From positions 124,001 to 188,000 of the forward strand of contig NZ_JRMQ02000001.1 of assembly GCF_000762845.2 (NCBI RefSeq): 64,000 nucleotides of DNA, read 5' to 3'. Made by a program: the position numbers and the translations under genes. A model generated the notes under the pieces. The model did not search any database. It was not told the DNA's origin and saw only the letters and a program-made list of their open reading frames with translations. Position 1 is the first letter of the stretch, and every line of letters begins with the position of its first letter. The DNA is from Helicobacter japonicus. Lineage in GTDB: Bacteria; Campylobacterota; Campylobacteria; Campylobacterales; Helicobacteraceae. Shown piece after piece: positions 17,659-26,891 of the stretch.

Positions 17659-19041
17659 TCAGAATAATTGGCTAAGCCATTTATAGAATCTTACGAGATA
17701 ATTCCCGTGTTTATCTTCACTAGAAGTCCTAATTTCTGACAAATCATCAATTTGTGTAATTCTTGAAGTCAATGTTTGCTCCTCAATAGCATTTTTAGGC
17801 AATTCGATATTATGTATGCTTGTATTGTCTGTAGTGATACTATTCTTTTTATAAAGAAGTCTCCTCTCACAATCCATTTCATAATTCGTATGCATACCTG
17901 CACCATAGAGTATTAATCCCACTGCTGTGGCACCATCTGTGCCCCTTAAGCGGTCAAAAAGCCCATCTACAGCTATGGGTTTTGAGATTCTCACAGGTTT
18001 GCGGAAAATACTTGATGCACACTCTTGCATACCCTCAAGGTTTGCCATACCACCTGTAAGCGTAATACCTGCACCAATTTTATCTTTTAATCCACTTTTT
18101 TCAATACTTTTTGCCAAAAGTTTCAAAGTCTCCTCAACACGTGCAAAAATAACTGCGTGGATAATTTCTAGGGTTACAGGCTTTGCTACATTTTCGCCTG
18201 TCATTATTGATACCTTAATTGATTTTGTCTTATCTTCATCACTTAAAATAAGCTTACCACATTCTATTTTAATCTCTTCGGCTATGCTTGGGTGAGTATT
18301 AAGTGCTATAGTTAAATCCATAGTAATATTATGTGAGCCCACACTCAAAAAATCACAATAACGCATAGAGTATCCACTATAAATCATCAAATCACAAGTT
18401 TGTCCGCCCATATCCAAACACGCTACACCAAGCTCTTTTTCTTCGTTGCTTAAAACTGCTATTGATGAAGCATAGGCACTTAAAACAATATTTTCAATCT
18501 CTAATCCCGCCTCTTGCACAGCGCGTTTAAGATTCTCTAACGCTGTCTTTTTAGCCGTAACAATATGCACAAAAGCTTCGAGGCGCGAGGCACTCATACC
18601 CATAGGATCTTCAGCATAACTTTGTCCATCAAGCCTAAACTCATAAGGTAAAGCGTGAATAAGTGTGTGATCTTCAGGGATAGCTGCATTATAAATTGCT
18701 GTTTGCATAACGCGGTGAATCTCTTTTAACCCAATTTCATTATTTGGGGCATTCACAATAGCAGACTCACGAATACTTTTTGTGTAAGCCCCAGAAAGTG
18801 AAATAATGGCTTTATCAATTTGTTCGCCAGAAACCATTTTAGCATCATTCACAGCATTACGTATCGCTGTTGAAGCCTGCTCAATATTAGTAATAGAGCC
18901 TTTACGCACACCTTCGGCTTTGTGCATACCAGTCCCAACAATATGTGGAACACCATCATCTTTGATTTCAGCGATAATAGCACAAATCTTTGTGCTGCCA
19001 ATATCAATACCTAAAATAATTCGACTCAACTTTTGCCTCAC
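17659..19041 (-). CDS. ftsA: Cell division protein FtsA
   Basis: A 460-residue actin-like ATPase that tethers FtsZ to the membrane. Phosphate-1 is IILGIDIGSTKICAII (about 8–23), with a phosphate-2 region ELGVACLDMGGQTCDLMIYS and an adenosine region GITLTGGMANLEGM. The C-terminus carries the amphipathic membrane-targeting helix (VRFYKWLSQLF). The start is GTG at 19041, sharing GTGA with the stop of the upstream PpiD-like gene, which points to coupled translation. Confidence 0.97.
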   Translation of the reverse strand: MRQKLSRIILGIDIGSTKICAIIAEIKDDGVPHIVGTGMHKAEGVRKGSITNIEQASTAIRNAVNDAKMVSGEQIDKAIISLSGAYTKSIRESAIVNAPNNEIGLKEIHRVMQTAIYNAAIPEDHTLIHALPYEFRLDGQSYAEDPMGMSASRLEAFVHIVTAKKTALENLKRAVQEAGLEIENIVLSAYASSIAVLSNEEKELGVACLDMGGQTCDLMIYSGYSMRYCDFLSVGSHNITMDLTIALNTHPSIAEEIKIECGKLILSDEDKTKSIKVSIMTGENVAKPVTLEIIHAVIFARVEETLKLLAKSIEKSGLKDKIGAGITLTGGMANLEGMQECASSIFRKPVRISKPIAVDGLFDRLRGTDGATAVGLILYGAGMHTNYEMDCERRLLYKKNSITTDNTSIHNIELPKNAIEEQTLTSRITQIDDLSEIRTSSEDKHGNYLVRFYKWLSQLF

Positions 19042-20546
19042 TTGCTTACATCAATGTAAATGGTGGTTTTATAAGTTTTTTCAAGATATTCCGCTAATGC
19101 ATAAGAAATAGCTTGAAACTTTGCACCTTTAGCCGCTAACTTTATTTCATTAGCATTTTGATTTTGACTAAGCGGCTTTATACTCTGCTCTAGCACACGA
19201 TATAATACCACTTTATCATCAAACAATACATAGCCTTCTGATTCTTGTGAATCAAAAACACGCGCAAGCAAACGCATTTTTTGGCTTTCTTCAAGTGTAG
19301 GTATAGTATGAGGATAGAATCTACTTACAAAGCCAATATCTATGCCACTAAAATTTTTTAGATTCTCTTTTGCAAGGCTTAGAAGGGTTTCTTTTATTTT
19401 TTGTGCTTTAAACATTTTTTCTGCTTCTATCTTAGCCTCATCAAAGCTTTGATTAACACTCTCTTTTTTGTGCAAGATTTTCAAAGTTACAAAACCATCA
19501 TCAACTTCAATAGGCTTCAAAACCTGACCTTCTTGGGCTACTTTCAAATCTTCCACAACTAAATCTAAGCCATTTTGTATCAAAAATCGCTCATTTTCTC
19601 TAAACTTACGCACAATACCGCTTTTGTTACCATTTTTTAAGTCCCGATATTCTCTTTTGGCGATACTTTCTGCTTCGACTTTTTGCACATCGTGTATGAG
19701 TTTATCCATACTTTGCTCCATACTCATCAAATGCCCATTCTCGTCCAAATAATCACTTTTAAAATTTTCATAATGCTCACTTAATGCTTCTTGTGTAGGG
19801 TTACGCTCACTAAAAGGAACTAAAATATATTCAATTTCAAACTCCATAGGTGTTTTCCAATTATCTGCATTAAGTTCCCAAAAAGCCTTCAATTCACTCT
19901 CATCAATACTTACCTTTACTTGCGTAGCTGGAATGCTCTTAATCATCAATCTATCATTTATGCTATATGCCATTTCTATCGCATTCTTTTCTGCGCGTGT
20001 AGCAGACCATAAAGAAACAGAATCCTCTCTTATATTCATTAAATCTAGCATTTTCCGCGTAAGAAGCATATTGCGTATATCTTCTTCAAATTCACTCGTG
20101 CTAAGCTGCATTTCACGCAAGGCTGCTCTATAGATATCTTGACTGAAGCGTCCATTTTCATCGACATATACATTTGCATCAATAATTTCTTGCCCTATCT
20201 CTTCATCACTCACTACTAAGCCCAAATCTCGAGCAAAGTTCCGAATCTGCGCTTGTTGCACAATCTGCTGAAGTGCAACTTGAGGTATTCCGAGCTGCTT
20301 AGCTTGAGCTTCATCAAGTATGCCTCCAAGCTGTGGAATCTGTGAATATTCTCTAAAGATTCTGCTATATACCCTTTGATATTCAGGCAGACGAATATCA
20401 ATATCTCCAACTCGTGCCACTTTATCATTATTTAAGCCAAATCCATAAGAACCCCAATTTACCATTCCAGCACCAATAAAAGCAATAGCACTAATCCAAA
20501 TAGTAATAACAAGCCATTTCTTATGTTTCTGCATCCAAGTAATCAT
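19038..20546 (-). CDS. PpiD-like membrane-anchored peptidyl-prolyl isomerase/chaperone
   Basis: A 502-residue protein with one N-terminal membrane anchor (WLVITIWISAIAFIGAGMV, about 11–29) followed by a SurA/PpiD-type chaperone domain (YSQIPQLGGILDEAQAKQLG, VALQQIVQQAQIRNFARDLG, VSDEEIGQEI). A central parvulin-like region (about 225–375) is weakly conserved. It should fold or hold newly exported proteins at the periplasmic face. It precedes ftsA with a 4-nt overlap, an order also known in Helicobacter pylori. Isomerase activity is uncertain; the chaperone role is more likely. Confidence 0.85.
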   Translation of the reverse strand: MITWMQKHKKWLVITIWISAIAFIGAGMVNWGSYGFGLNNDKVARVGDIDIRLPEYQRVYSRIFREYSQIPQLGGILDEAQAKQLGIPQVALQQIVQQAQIRNFARDLGLVVSDEEIGQEIIDANVYVDENGRFSQDIYRAALREMQLSTSEFEEDIRNMLLTRKMLDLMNIREDSVSLWSATRAEKNAIEMAYSINDRLMIKSIPATQVKVSIDESELKAFWELNADNWKTPMEFEIEYILVPFSERNPTQEALSEHYENFKSDYLDENGHLMSMEQSMDKLIHDVQKVEAESIAKREYRDLKNGNKSGIVRKFRENERFLIQNGLDLVVEDLKVAQEGQVLKPIEVDDGFVTLKILHKKESVNQSFDEAKIEAEKMFKAQKIKETLLSLAKENLKNFSGIDIGFVSRFYPHTIPTLEESQKMRLLARVFDSQESEGYVLFDDKVVLYRVLEQSIKPLSQNQNANEIKLAAKGAKFQAISYALAEYLEKTYKTTIYIDVSK

Positions 20547-20712
20547 TAATTTATGTAACCTTTAACTTTGTGTGGCAATCTATATTCGTAATTATATCAT
20601 AAAATAAATGCACTAATCAATTTACAACAAGCATTTTTCATAAGTTTTAATCATAAAATTTACTTATAGGATAAATATTCATACATTGCTTATAAAAAAC
20701 AATCAAATCAAG

Positions 20713-20789
20713 TGGTGGACCTTGCAGGATTCGAACCTGCGACCAATCGGTTATGAGCCGAGTGCTCTGACCAGCTGAGCTAAAGGTCC
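20713..20789 (-). tRNA. tRNA with CAU anticodon (Ile2 candidate, or elongator Met)
   Basis: A 77-nt minus-strand cloverleaf with acceptor GGACCTT/AAGGTCC, D arm GCTCAGCTGGTCAGAGC, anticodon loop CTCATAA, T arm GCAGG-TTCGAAT-CCTGC and encoded CCA. CAU anticodons occur in Met tRNAs and in the Ile tRNA whose C34 is changed to lysidine by TilS. C4–G69 and C5–G68 pairs, described as TilS determinants in E. coli, are present, which favours tRNA-Ile2. The anticodon stem has a C·U mismatch at its first pair. The first 39 nt overlap the 3' end of rodA on the same strand. Confidence 0.93.
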
Positions 20790-21890
20790 GGATTTGGAGG
20801 TGGTATTATACTCAAAAACAAATCTAAAGGCAAGGACACTCTCAAGGATTGTAAAAAGTGTCATAAAAGTAAAAAAACTTGTCCCACCATAACTCATTAA
20901 TGGCAGGGGAATCCCAACCACAGGAGCTAAACCTATCGTCATACACACATTAATCCCCACATACAAAAAAAGCAATATGGCAATATAGCCCGCCACAACG
21001 CGTAAAAAATAATCCTGTGCATAAGCAAAACCTAAACTCAAAATATGCACAACTAGGGCGAAAAAGAATGCCAAAAGTCCAAATGCACCCACTAAGCCAA
21101 ATCTCTCTACAAAATAAGCAAAAATAAAATCTGTATTGGCATAAGGTAAAAATTTTAATTGAGATTGTGTGGCTTTTTCTTTGGAGTTCCCAAATAAACC
21201 GCTTGAACCAATGGCAATGAGAGACTGATTCACTTGGTAGGGGGATTTATCTGATATAAAATCTACAATGCGCTTTTTTTGATAGTCTTTTAGTGGATCT
21301 ATCACATAAGCAACAGGTGCAAGAATGACAACAACAAGCCCTAATGTAATCCAAATTTTTTTATTCACTCCAATAAAAAAAAGTGTGCCAAATCCAGTGA
21401 GTAAAATTACCATTGCTGTGCCTAAATCAGGTTCTTTAAGAATAATAACAAAAGGCAAGAGAATGAAAGAGCTAATAACACAAAATTCTCTTGTGCCATA
21501 GCCATTTTTTGGCGGTGGATTCACCGTAATATATGATGCTAGAAACAACATAAGGGCAATTTTCATAATTTCACTTGGCTGAATCGAAAAACTTGTAAAG
21601 GGAATATCTACCCAACGTTGCGCTCCTAACTTTTGTGTCCCAATAAAATGCACAAGGATAAGCAAAACAATACATACACTATAAATAATTACAATAAAGC
21701 CGTGAATTTGTCTAAAAGGCACAAAAAAAACAAAAAACATCAAAACACAACTTAAAACGATATATTTCACTTGTTTCGCAAACAAAACAGAATCTAGCTC
21801 ATTCATCAAAAAAAGAGAAAACCCAATAAGTGGAATAAGAAAAATAAATAAAATATAGTCAAAATGTGCTAGAATCCGTCTATCAATCAC
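20751..21890 (-). CDS. rodA: Rod-shape SEDS protein RodA; 3' end lies inside a tRNA gene
   Basis: A 379-residue SEDS-family peptidoglycan polymerase with about ten membrane segments. Family motifs include QPSEIMKIALMLFLASYI, FLPYANTDFIFAYFVERFG and PLPLMSYGGTSFF near the C-terminus. It acts with a class B penicillin-binding protein in wall elongation. The start is GTG 21890 with AAGGA upstream. The coding frame has no stop before the downstream tRNA(CAU) gene. Its last 13 residues (GPLAQLVRALGS and the preceding Ser) come from tRNA sequence, and the TAA stop is formed by the anticodon loop. The same order of rodA then pseudouridine synthase is known in H. pylori. Confidence 0.93.
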   Translation of the reverse strand: MIDRRILAHFDYILFIFLIPLIGFSLFLMNELDSVLFAKQVKYIVLSCVLMFFVFFVPFRQIHGFIVIIYSVCIVLLILVHFIGTQKLGAQRWVDIPFTSFSIQPSEIMKIALMLFLASYITVNPPPKNGYGTREFCVISSFILLPFVIILKEPDLGTAMVILLTGFGTLFFIGVNKKIWITLGLVVVILAPVAYVIDPLKDYQKKRIVDFISDKSPYQVNQSLIAIGSSGLFGNSKEKATQSQLKFLPYANTDFIFAYFVERFGLVGAFGLLAFFFALVVHILSLGFAYAQDYFLRVVAGYIAILLFLYVGINVCMTIGLAPVVGIPLPLMSYGGTSFFTFMTLFTILESVLAFRFVFEYNTTSKSGPLAQLVRALGS

Positions 21891-21948
21891 AATTTTTCCT
21901 TAAAATATAGAAATTAAAGTTCTCTTTACATTATGAGGCATAAATAAA

Positions 21949-23040
21949 ATGCAAAAATTTATTATATCAGAGATTGACTTAAATAATGACAAGCTTCGAC
22001 TTGATTCATTTCTTAGTGTCAAACTTCGTAGCAGTAAAAATCAGATTCAGTCTCTTATCAAAAATAAGAAAGTATATTTTAATGGCACACTTTGCACTAA
22101 AAATGGCATATTACTTAAGGCTAAAGATTGTATTGAATTAGACATCTATGAGGATTCTCATATACAAGGTTTGGATACAAAGTCCCAACTTATAGAATCT
22201 GCAAACAAACCGCAATTACCTTTTAACCCACAAGATAAGTCTTTTGACATTGCTATTCTCTACCAAGATGAAGATATTTTGATTATTAACAAACCTCCTC
22301 ATCTTGTAGTTCATCAAGCACCAAGCTTAAAAGAAGCTACACTAACAGATTGGCTTAAAGCTAATGCGCATATTCTGCATACACTAAGCGGAGAAGAGCG
22401 ATATGGTATTATTCATCGCCTCGATAGACAAACAAGTGGGGCTTTGGCTATTGCTAAGTCTCGCCTTGCTTATACTCTCTTGCCTCAAGAATTAAAAAGC
22501 CGTGAAATGGGGCGATACTACCTTGCCGTTATCGATATGCCACTTAAATCCAATCAGCAGGTGCATTGCTTTATGGGACGCAATCCACACAATCGCCTTA
22601 AAATGAGTAAGATTCATATTAAAGAAAACGCACCTATCCCTAAAGGAATCCGAGATTCTAAAAGCTCTTTTATAAAGCTTGCCACTGCAGATAATGGTAG
22701 GTGTGAGCTTATTGCTGCAAAACTCCATACAGGGCGCACTCATCAAATCCGCACACATCTTGAAACGCTCTCTCGCCATATTCTTGGCGATACACTCTAT
22801 GGTTACAAAAGCCACGCTCAAACTTATCATTACCAAAATAGAATCTTGCTTCATTCATATATACTCTATCTTAAACACCCAAAAAGTGGAGAAAATTGCA
22901 CTTTTAAAGCCCCGATTTTAAGAGATATGCTAGAATTTCTCCAAACACACTTTACAAAGGATTTACCTAATGACTGCCAAAATATTATGGACTTACTTGA
23001 AGTTAATAGGATTATACGCGCCTTTGAGCATTTTTCTTAA
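21949..23040 (+). CDS. RluA-family 23S rRNA pseudouridine synthase
   Basis: A 363-residue protein with an N-terminal S4 RNA-binding domain (LRLDSFLSVKLRSSKNQIQS, about 12–60) and a catalytic RluA/RluD domain. The active-site motif is HRLDRQTSGALAIAKS with the catalytic Asp, followed by ELIAAKLHTGRTHQIRTHLE. It converts uridines in rRNA (RluD-like, helix 69 by family) to pseudouridine. It is divergent from rodA, and its end overlaps the next gene by 71 nt. The exact target site cannot be assigned from sequence. Confidence 0.92.
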   Translation: MQKFIISEIDLNNDKLRLDSFLSVKLRSSKNQIQSLIKNKKVYFNGTLCTKNGILLKAKDCIELDIYEDSHIQGLDTKSQLIESANKPQLPFNPQDKSFDIAILYQDEDILIINKPPHLVVHQAPSLKEATLTDWLKANAHILHTLSGEERYGIIHRLDRQTSGALAIAKSRLAYTLLPQELKSREMGRYYLAVIDMPLKSNQQVHCFMGRNPHNRLKMSKIHIKENAPIPKGIRDSKSSFIKLATADNGRCELIAAKLHTGRTHQIRTHLETLSRHILGDTLYGYKSHAQTYHYQNRILLHSYILYLKHPKSGENCTFKAPILRDMLEFLQTHFTKDLPNDCQNIMDLLEVNRIIRAFEHFS

Positions 23041-24229
23041 CGCGTGTGTTGCCTCTTTAAACAATACACCATTACAAGAAGATACCTCCTTGCCACCTCT
23101 TAATTCTGTAAAAACAATTCCTGATGTCTCATCTATAGCTTTTGAATGGAAATTTATTCAAAATGATAATATTACAGGCTTTGTGATTTACCGCGCTAAA
23201 GCAAATGAAACAAATTTGCAAAAAATAGCTACGATTAAAAATCGCTTTGCAACACATTATTTTGATACAAATCTCACACCACAGACAAAATATACTTATG
23301 CCTTTGCAACCTTAGGAGAAAACAATACCATTTCTCCTAAAAGCAAAATCTCTGTCCAAACATCATTTATTGACCCAGTAGAAAGTGTTTTTGCGCTCAA
23401 CAATCAACCACGCACTATTAAACTTATTTGGTCGCCACACCCCAATCCGAGCATAGATTCTTATCTTATTCAACGCCTTAATAAAGCAGGTGAATTTAAA
23501 ACAATCAAAACAATCCCTCATCGCTTAAGTGTAGAATATTTTGATGATAATCTACAAGATGGGGAATCTTATACTTATCGTATCATCGCCCAAAATTATG
23601 AAGGCACTAAAAGCAAACCTTCAGAAAGCATAAGTATTAAGACAATTCCTCAACCCGCGCCTATCGAAGATATTCGAGCAAGCACAGACTTGCCACGCGC
23701 AATTTCTATCACTTGGCAAGAAGCACCAGATACGCAAGGTGTAAGTAAAAAGCAATACAAAATTCTCTATTCACAAAATGGTAAAAATTACAAAAAACTT
23801 GCCATAACCAACCAAACACAATATTTACATAAACTCAAGGACAAAGAAGATGGCATAAACTATTATTATCAAGTCGTGCTTTTAGGCGACAATGATTTAC
23901 AAGGGCATTTTAGTAGCCACCCAGCTAAAGGTTTTAGCCTACCACCACCAAGCAAGCCCACACATTTTGAAGGTAAAATGCTTGATAATAAAGCAACGCT
24001 CTCGTGGCAAATCCCAAGCGATGATCGCATCGTGAGTTTTATTGTTTATCGTAAGGAAAATGGATTATGGACACAAAGTATGCGCTTTGTGGATATACAT
24101 AATGGTAGCTTTATTGACAAGGAGATGGAGGAAGGCAAAGTTTATACTTATAGTGTGGTAAGTGTAGATAAAAATGGTATAGAATCTGCCCACACAGCAG
24201 AAATTACTCTTCAAAAAGAAAAAAAATAA
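22970..24229 (+). CDS. Fibronectin type III repeat lipoprotein
   Basis: A 419-residue protein with a signal peptide ending in a lipobox (LSIFLNAC, Cys about residue 26) and then about four fibronectin type III-like beta domains of roughly 90 residues. Each carries a late tyrosine-corner pattern (TKYTYAFATLGENN, ESYTYRIIAQNYEG, INYYYQVVLLGDN, KVYTYSVVSVDKNG). The ATG at 22970 has AAAGGA upstream but lies 71 nt inside the pseudouridine synthase gene. Probably an envelope-anchored binding or structural protein; H. pylori has a similar gene at the same place. Molecular partner unknown. Confidence 0.85.
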   Translation: MTAKILWTYLKLIGLYAPLSIFLNACVASLNNTPLQEDTSLPPLNSVKTIPDVSSIAFEWKFIQNDNITGFVIYRAKANETNLQKIATIKNRFATHYFDTNLTPQTKYTYAFATLGENNTISPKSKISVQTSFIDPVESVFALNNQPRTIKLIWSPHPNPSIDSYLIQRLNKAGEFKTIKTIPHRLSVEYFDDNLQDGESYTYRIIAQNYEGTKSKPSESISIKTIPQPAPIEDIRASTDLPRAISITWQEAPDTQGVSKKQYKILYSQNGKNYKKLAITNQTQYLHKLKDKEDGINYYYQVVLLGDNDLQGHFSSHPAKGFSLPPPSKPTHFEGKMLDNKATLSWQIPSDDRIVSFIVYRKENGLWTQSMRFVDIHNGSFIDKEMEEGKVYTYSVVSVDKNGIESAHTAEITLQKEKK

Positions 24230-25416
24230 TGCCTCACTTTCTTGCTTCAGAGATCACTTTGCCACCCTTGCCTTTTATACAAGGGGAATTTACCTTTGTC
24301 TATGAAGCCACACAATACAATAACAAAAATCAATCACTTATTCTTGTGAAGTATAATCAACAAGAATTTTTCCTTCGAAAACAGCATAGAGAAACAAAAA
24401 ACAATAGTATTCTTAAATGTGAAAAAAATAGTGCCAAAGGACATAGCGGAGTCATTAAAGATGCGCTTAAGATTCTATGTCAAAACCAAGATTCACTTAT
24501 TAGTCATAATCTTAGTGATAACTCACCTAGACAAAAACTTCAGTCTCCTTATTTAAAAAATATAGACTTTTTTTTGGATTTTACACAGCCCTATCTTATG
24601 GAAATAGGATTTGGCTCAGGGCGACATCTTTTGCATTTAGCACAAAGCAACCCTCATCTTATCTGCGTTGGTGTAGAGATTCACACGCCTTCTATTGAGC
24701 AGATTCTAAGACAAATTGAACTTTTAAATTTGCAGAATCTTTTTATCGTCAAGGCTGATGCACGCACTCTACTTGAAATCCTCCCCTCGCATACAGCACG
24801 AGGCATTTATTTGCACTTTCCTGTGCCGTGGAATAAAAAACCTCATAGACGCGTATTTTCACAAAAATTTTTAGAGGAATCTTTACGCGTTTTAGATGAA
24901 GGTGGGATTTTACATTTACGAAGCGATGATGAGATTTATTTTAAAGATGCTCTAAATCTTGCCCTTAATGCACCAAAAATAACACTCGAGGTGCATAAAA
25001 ATTCCAAAATACCTATTATAAGCAAGTATGAAGCACGTTGGGAAAGGGCGCAAAAAGATATATATGATATGAAAATTTTTCAGCAAAAAGTGCAAAATAT
25101 CACAAAAAATACACAAAAACACCAAAAATATTTCACTTTTGATAAAATTCTAAGAAAAAATGTGGATAATTATAAACATTTTCTATATAAAAAAATTGCT
25201 AAAGATTGGTTTTTACATATTGACAACTTATATTGTGCGGGAGATGTATATGTATTGGCATTGTGTTTTGGAGACTTTTTTCAGCCTCAAAATGCGTTTT
25301 TACAGATTGCATTTTACCCTACACAATCCGCACATTATGTCGGTGGCAATCCTATCCCTACACAAGCGGCTATCAAAGCACATACGCATTTGATGCAAAT
25401 TTTAACACAGGAGTAA
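24229..25416 (+). CDS. trmB: tRNA (guanine-N7-)-methyltransferase
   Basis: A 395-residue protein, long for TrmB but usual for campylobacterota, which carry an extra N-terminal part (about 1–120). The SAM site is LMEIGFGSGRHLLHLAQ (about 123–139), with IGVEIHTPSI-like strand 2 (VGVEIHTPS) and the TrmB signature HFPVPWNKKPHRRVF. It methylates G46 in the tRNA variable loop. The ATG shares a base with the previous stop (TAATG), and ftsE follows after 3 nt. Confidence 0.93.
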   Translation: MPHFLASEITLPPLPFIQGEFTFVYEATQYNNKNQSLILVKYNQQEFFLRKQHRETKNNSILKCEKNSAKGHSGVIKDALKILCQNQDSLISHNLSDNSPRQKLQSPYLKNIDFFLDFTQPYLMEIGFGSGRHLLHLAQSNPHLICVGVEIHTPSIEQILRQIELLNLQNLFIVKADARTLLEILPSHTARGIYLHFPVPWNKKPHRRVFSQKFLEESLRVLDEGGILHLRSDDEIYFKDALNLALNAPKITLEVHKNSKIPIISKYEARWERAQKDIYDMKIFQQKVQNITKNTQKHQKYFTFDKILRKNVDNYKHFLYKKIAKDWFLHIDNLYCAGDVYVLALCFGDFFQPQNAFLQIAFYPTQSAHYVGGNPIPTQAAIKAHTHLMQILTQE

Positions 25417-25419
25417 AAC

Positions 25420-26088
25420 TTGAGTGCAATTATCGAAGCAAAGAATCTTAATCTTGGTTACAATGATGATCTTGTCATCAAAGATGCTACTTTCAATATC
25501 AATGCCAAAGAATTTGTGTTTATTACAGGAGCTTCAGGTAGTGGAAAAAGCACAATTTTAAGTTCATTTTTTGGGCATTTAGGAGTAAAAAGCGGGCATT
25601 TAAATGTATTTGGCGTAAGTATGCAAAAGGCTTCAAAAAATCGCATCAATCATTTGCGCCGCAATATTGGTATTGTATTTCAAGACTATAAGCTCATCAA
25701 AGAATGGAATATCGAACGCAATGTAATGCTCCCTATGGTGATTAATGGATATAAAAAAGAAGTATGCAAGTCTCAAGTAGAAAAACTTCTCGTGCATATC
25801 AAACTTTCACATAAAGCAAATAAATTTCCCCTTGAACTTAGTGGTGGTGAGCAGCAACGCGTAGCAATGGCACGCGCACTTGCACATAACCCAACCATTA
25901 TACTTGCTGATGAGCCAACAGGTAACCTTGATGACTATTCAAGTGAATTGATTTGGAATCTCCTTAAGGGCGTAAATGAACAGCTTGGTATCACAGTAGT
26001 TGTCGTAACGCACAGAATGCCAGATAGGCTCAATATCCCATACAGACGATTACATATTGAAGAAGGAGTCGTTTATGAATTTGCTTAG
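25420..26088 (+). CDS. ftsE: Cell division ABC ATPase FtsE
   Basis: A 222-residue ATPase with Walker [10 protein letters not shown] (about 36–44), Q-loop VFQDYKLI, signature [16 protein letters not shown], Walker [13 protein letters not shown] and H-loop VVVTHRM. FtsE with FtsX controls septal murein hydrolases through EnvC-type activators. The start is TTG at 25420 with CAGGAG upstream. The gene overlaps ftsX and is followed by the envC-like gene, a full FtsEX–EnvC module. Confidence 0.95.
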   Translation: MSAIIEAKNLNLGYNDDLVIKDATFNINAKEFVFITGASGSGKSTILSSFFGHLGVKSGHLNVFGVSMQKASKNRINHLRRNIGIVFQDYKLIKEWNIERNVMLPMVINGYKKEVCKSQVEKLLVHIKLSHKANKFPLELSGGEQQRVAMARALAHNPTIILADEPTGNLDDYSSELIWNLLKGVNEQLGITVVVVTHRMPDRLNIPYRRLHIEEGVVYEFA

Positions 26089-26884
26089 GAGACATTTAGC
26101 ACTCATCATTCCGCTTTTGGCACTTCTTTTTAGTCTTGAAAGCATTATGCTCGTCAATCGCGCAGTTAGTAAGCACGAGAATAAGCTTTCTGATAGTTAT
26201 TCTATTGTCATTGCATCTCAAAATGCACTCACACTTGATAAGATTCAAAGTTTTATCCGTGAAGCAAAGGAGCTAAAAGCTATTACACCTGATTATTTAA
26301 TGAATGAACTTAAAAAAGATCTTAGTCGTGAAAGTCTTGAAACATTGCAGAGAGAATTACCATTTTTTTATTCCCTCAAGCTCTCAAATTTTCCAGATGA
26401 AGAGCGATTACAAAAAATCAATACTATACTTTCAAAACTTAATGGCGTAACTAAAGTTGAATCTTTTACCAAAAGTCACTCACAAGTCTATAAACTCCTC
26501 CTTATCATCAAAAGCTCTATTGTAGTGTTTGCTTCACTTATTGCAATTCTAAGCTATATTTTGATGATTAAACAAATTGAGATTTGGAAATTTGAACATA
26601 GTGATAGAATGGAAATTATGGCGTTTTTGGGTGCTCCAGCGTGGATGAGAAATGGTATTTTATTCCGCCTTGCTTTCATAGATTCTATCATTTCCACAAT
26701 CGCCATTGTTGTAGGTATGACCTATATCATTAACCATAGTAAAATGCAAGAAGTAATGCACACGCTTGAAGTAACAAGCGATATATTTCGTATAGGAAGT
26801 GATTTTATCATTCTTCTTTTTACCTCAATACTCGTATCGATCATTTCGGTGGTTTTTGTTATCATCAAACAAAAAGATTTGTGA
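26075..26884 (+). CDS. ftsX: Cell division membrane protein FtsX
   Basis: About 269 residues from ATG 26075, chosen because AGGAG lies 7 nt upstream; a TTG at 26057 is also open. It has four membrane segments (about 7–27, 140–165, 195–215, 240–262) with an extracytoplasmic loop after the first, the FtsX pattern. The segment HSDRMEIMAFLGAPAWMRN between helices is the FtsE-contacting region. It transmits FtsE ATP hydrolysis to the periplasmic activator encoded next. Confidence 0.93.
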   Translation: MNLLRRHLALIIPLLALLFSLESIMLVNRAVSKHENKLSDSYSIVIASQNALTLDKIQSFIREAKELKAITPDYLMNELKKDLSRESLETLQRELPFFYSLKLSNFPDEERLQKINTILSKLNGVTKVESFTKSHSQVYKLLLIIKSSIVVFASLIAILSYILMIKQIEIWKFEHSDRMEIMAFLGAPAWMRNGILFRLAFIDSIISTIAIVVGMTYIINHSKMQEVMHTLEVTSDIFRIGSDFIILLFTSILVSIISVVFVIIKQKDL

Positions 26885-26891
26885 TAGATAA

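Noticed and set aside
22492-22854. 120-codon minus frame inside the pseudouridine synthase gene
   Set aside because: Antisense shadow of a clear RluA-family enzyme.
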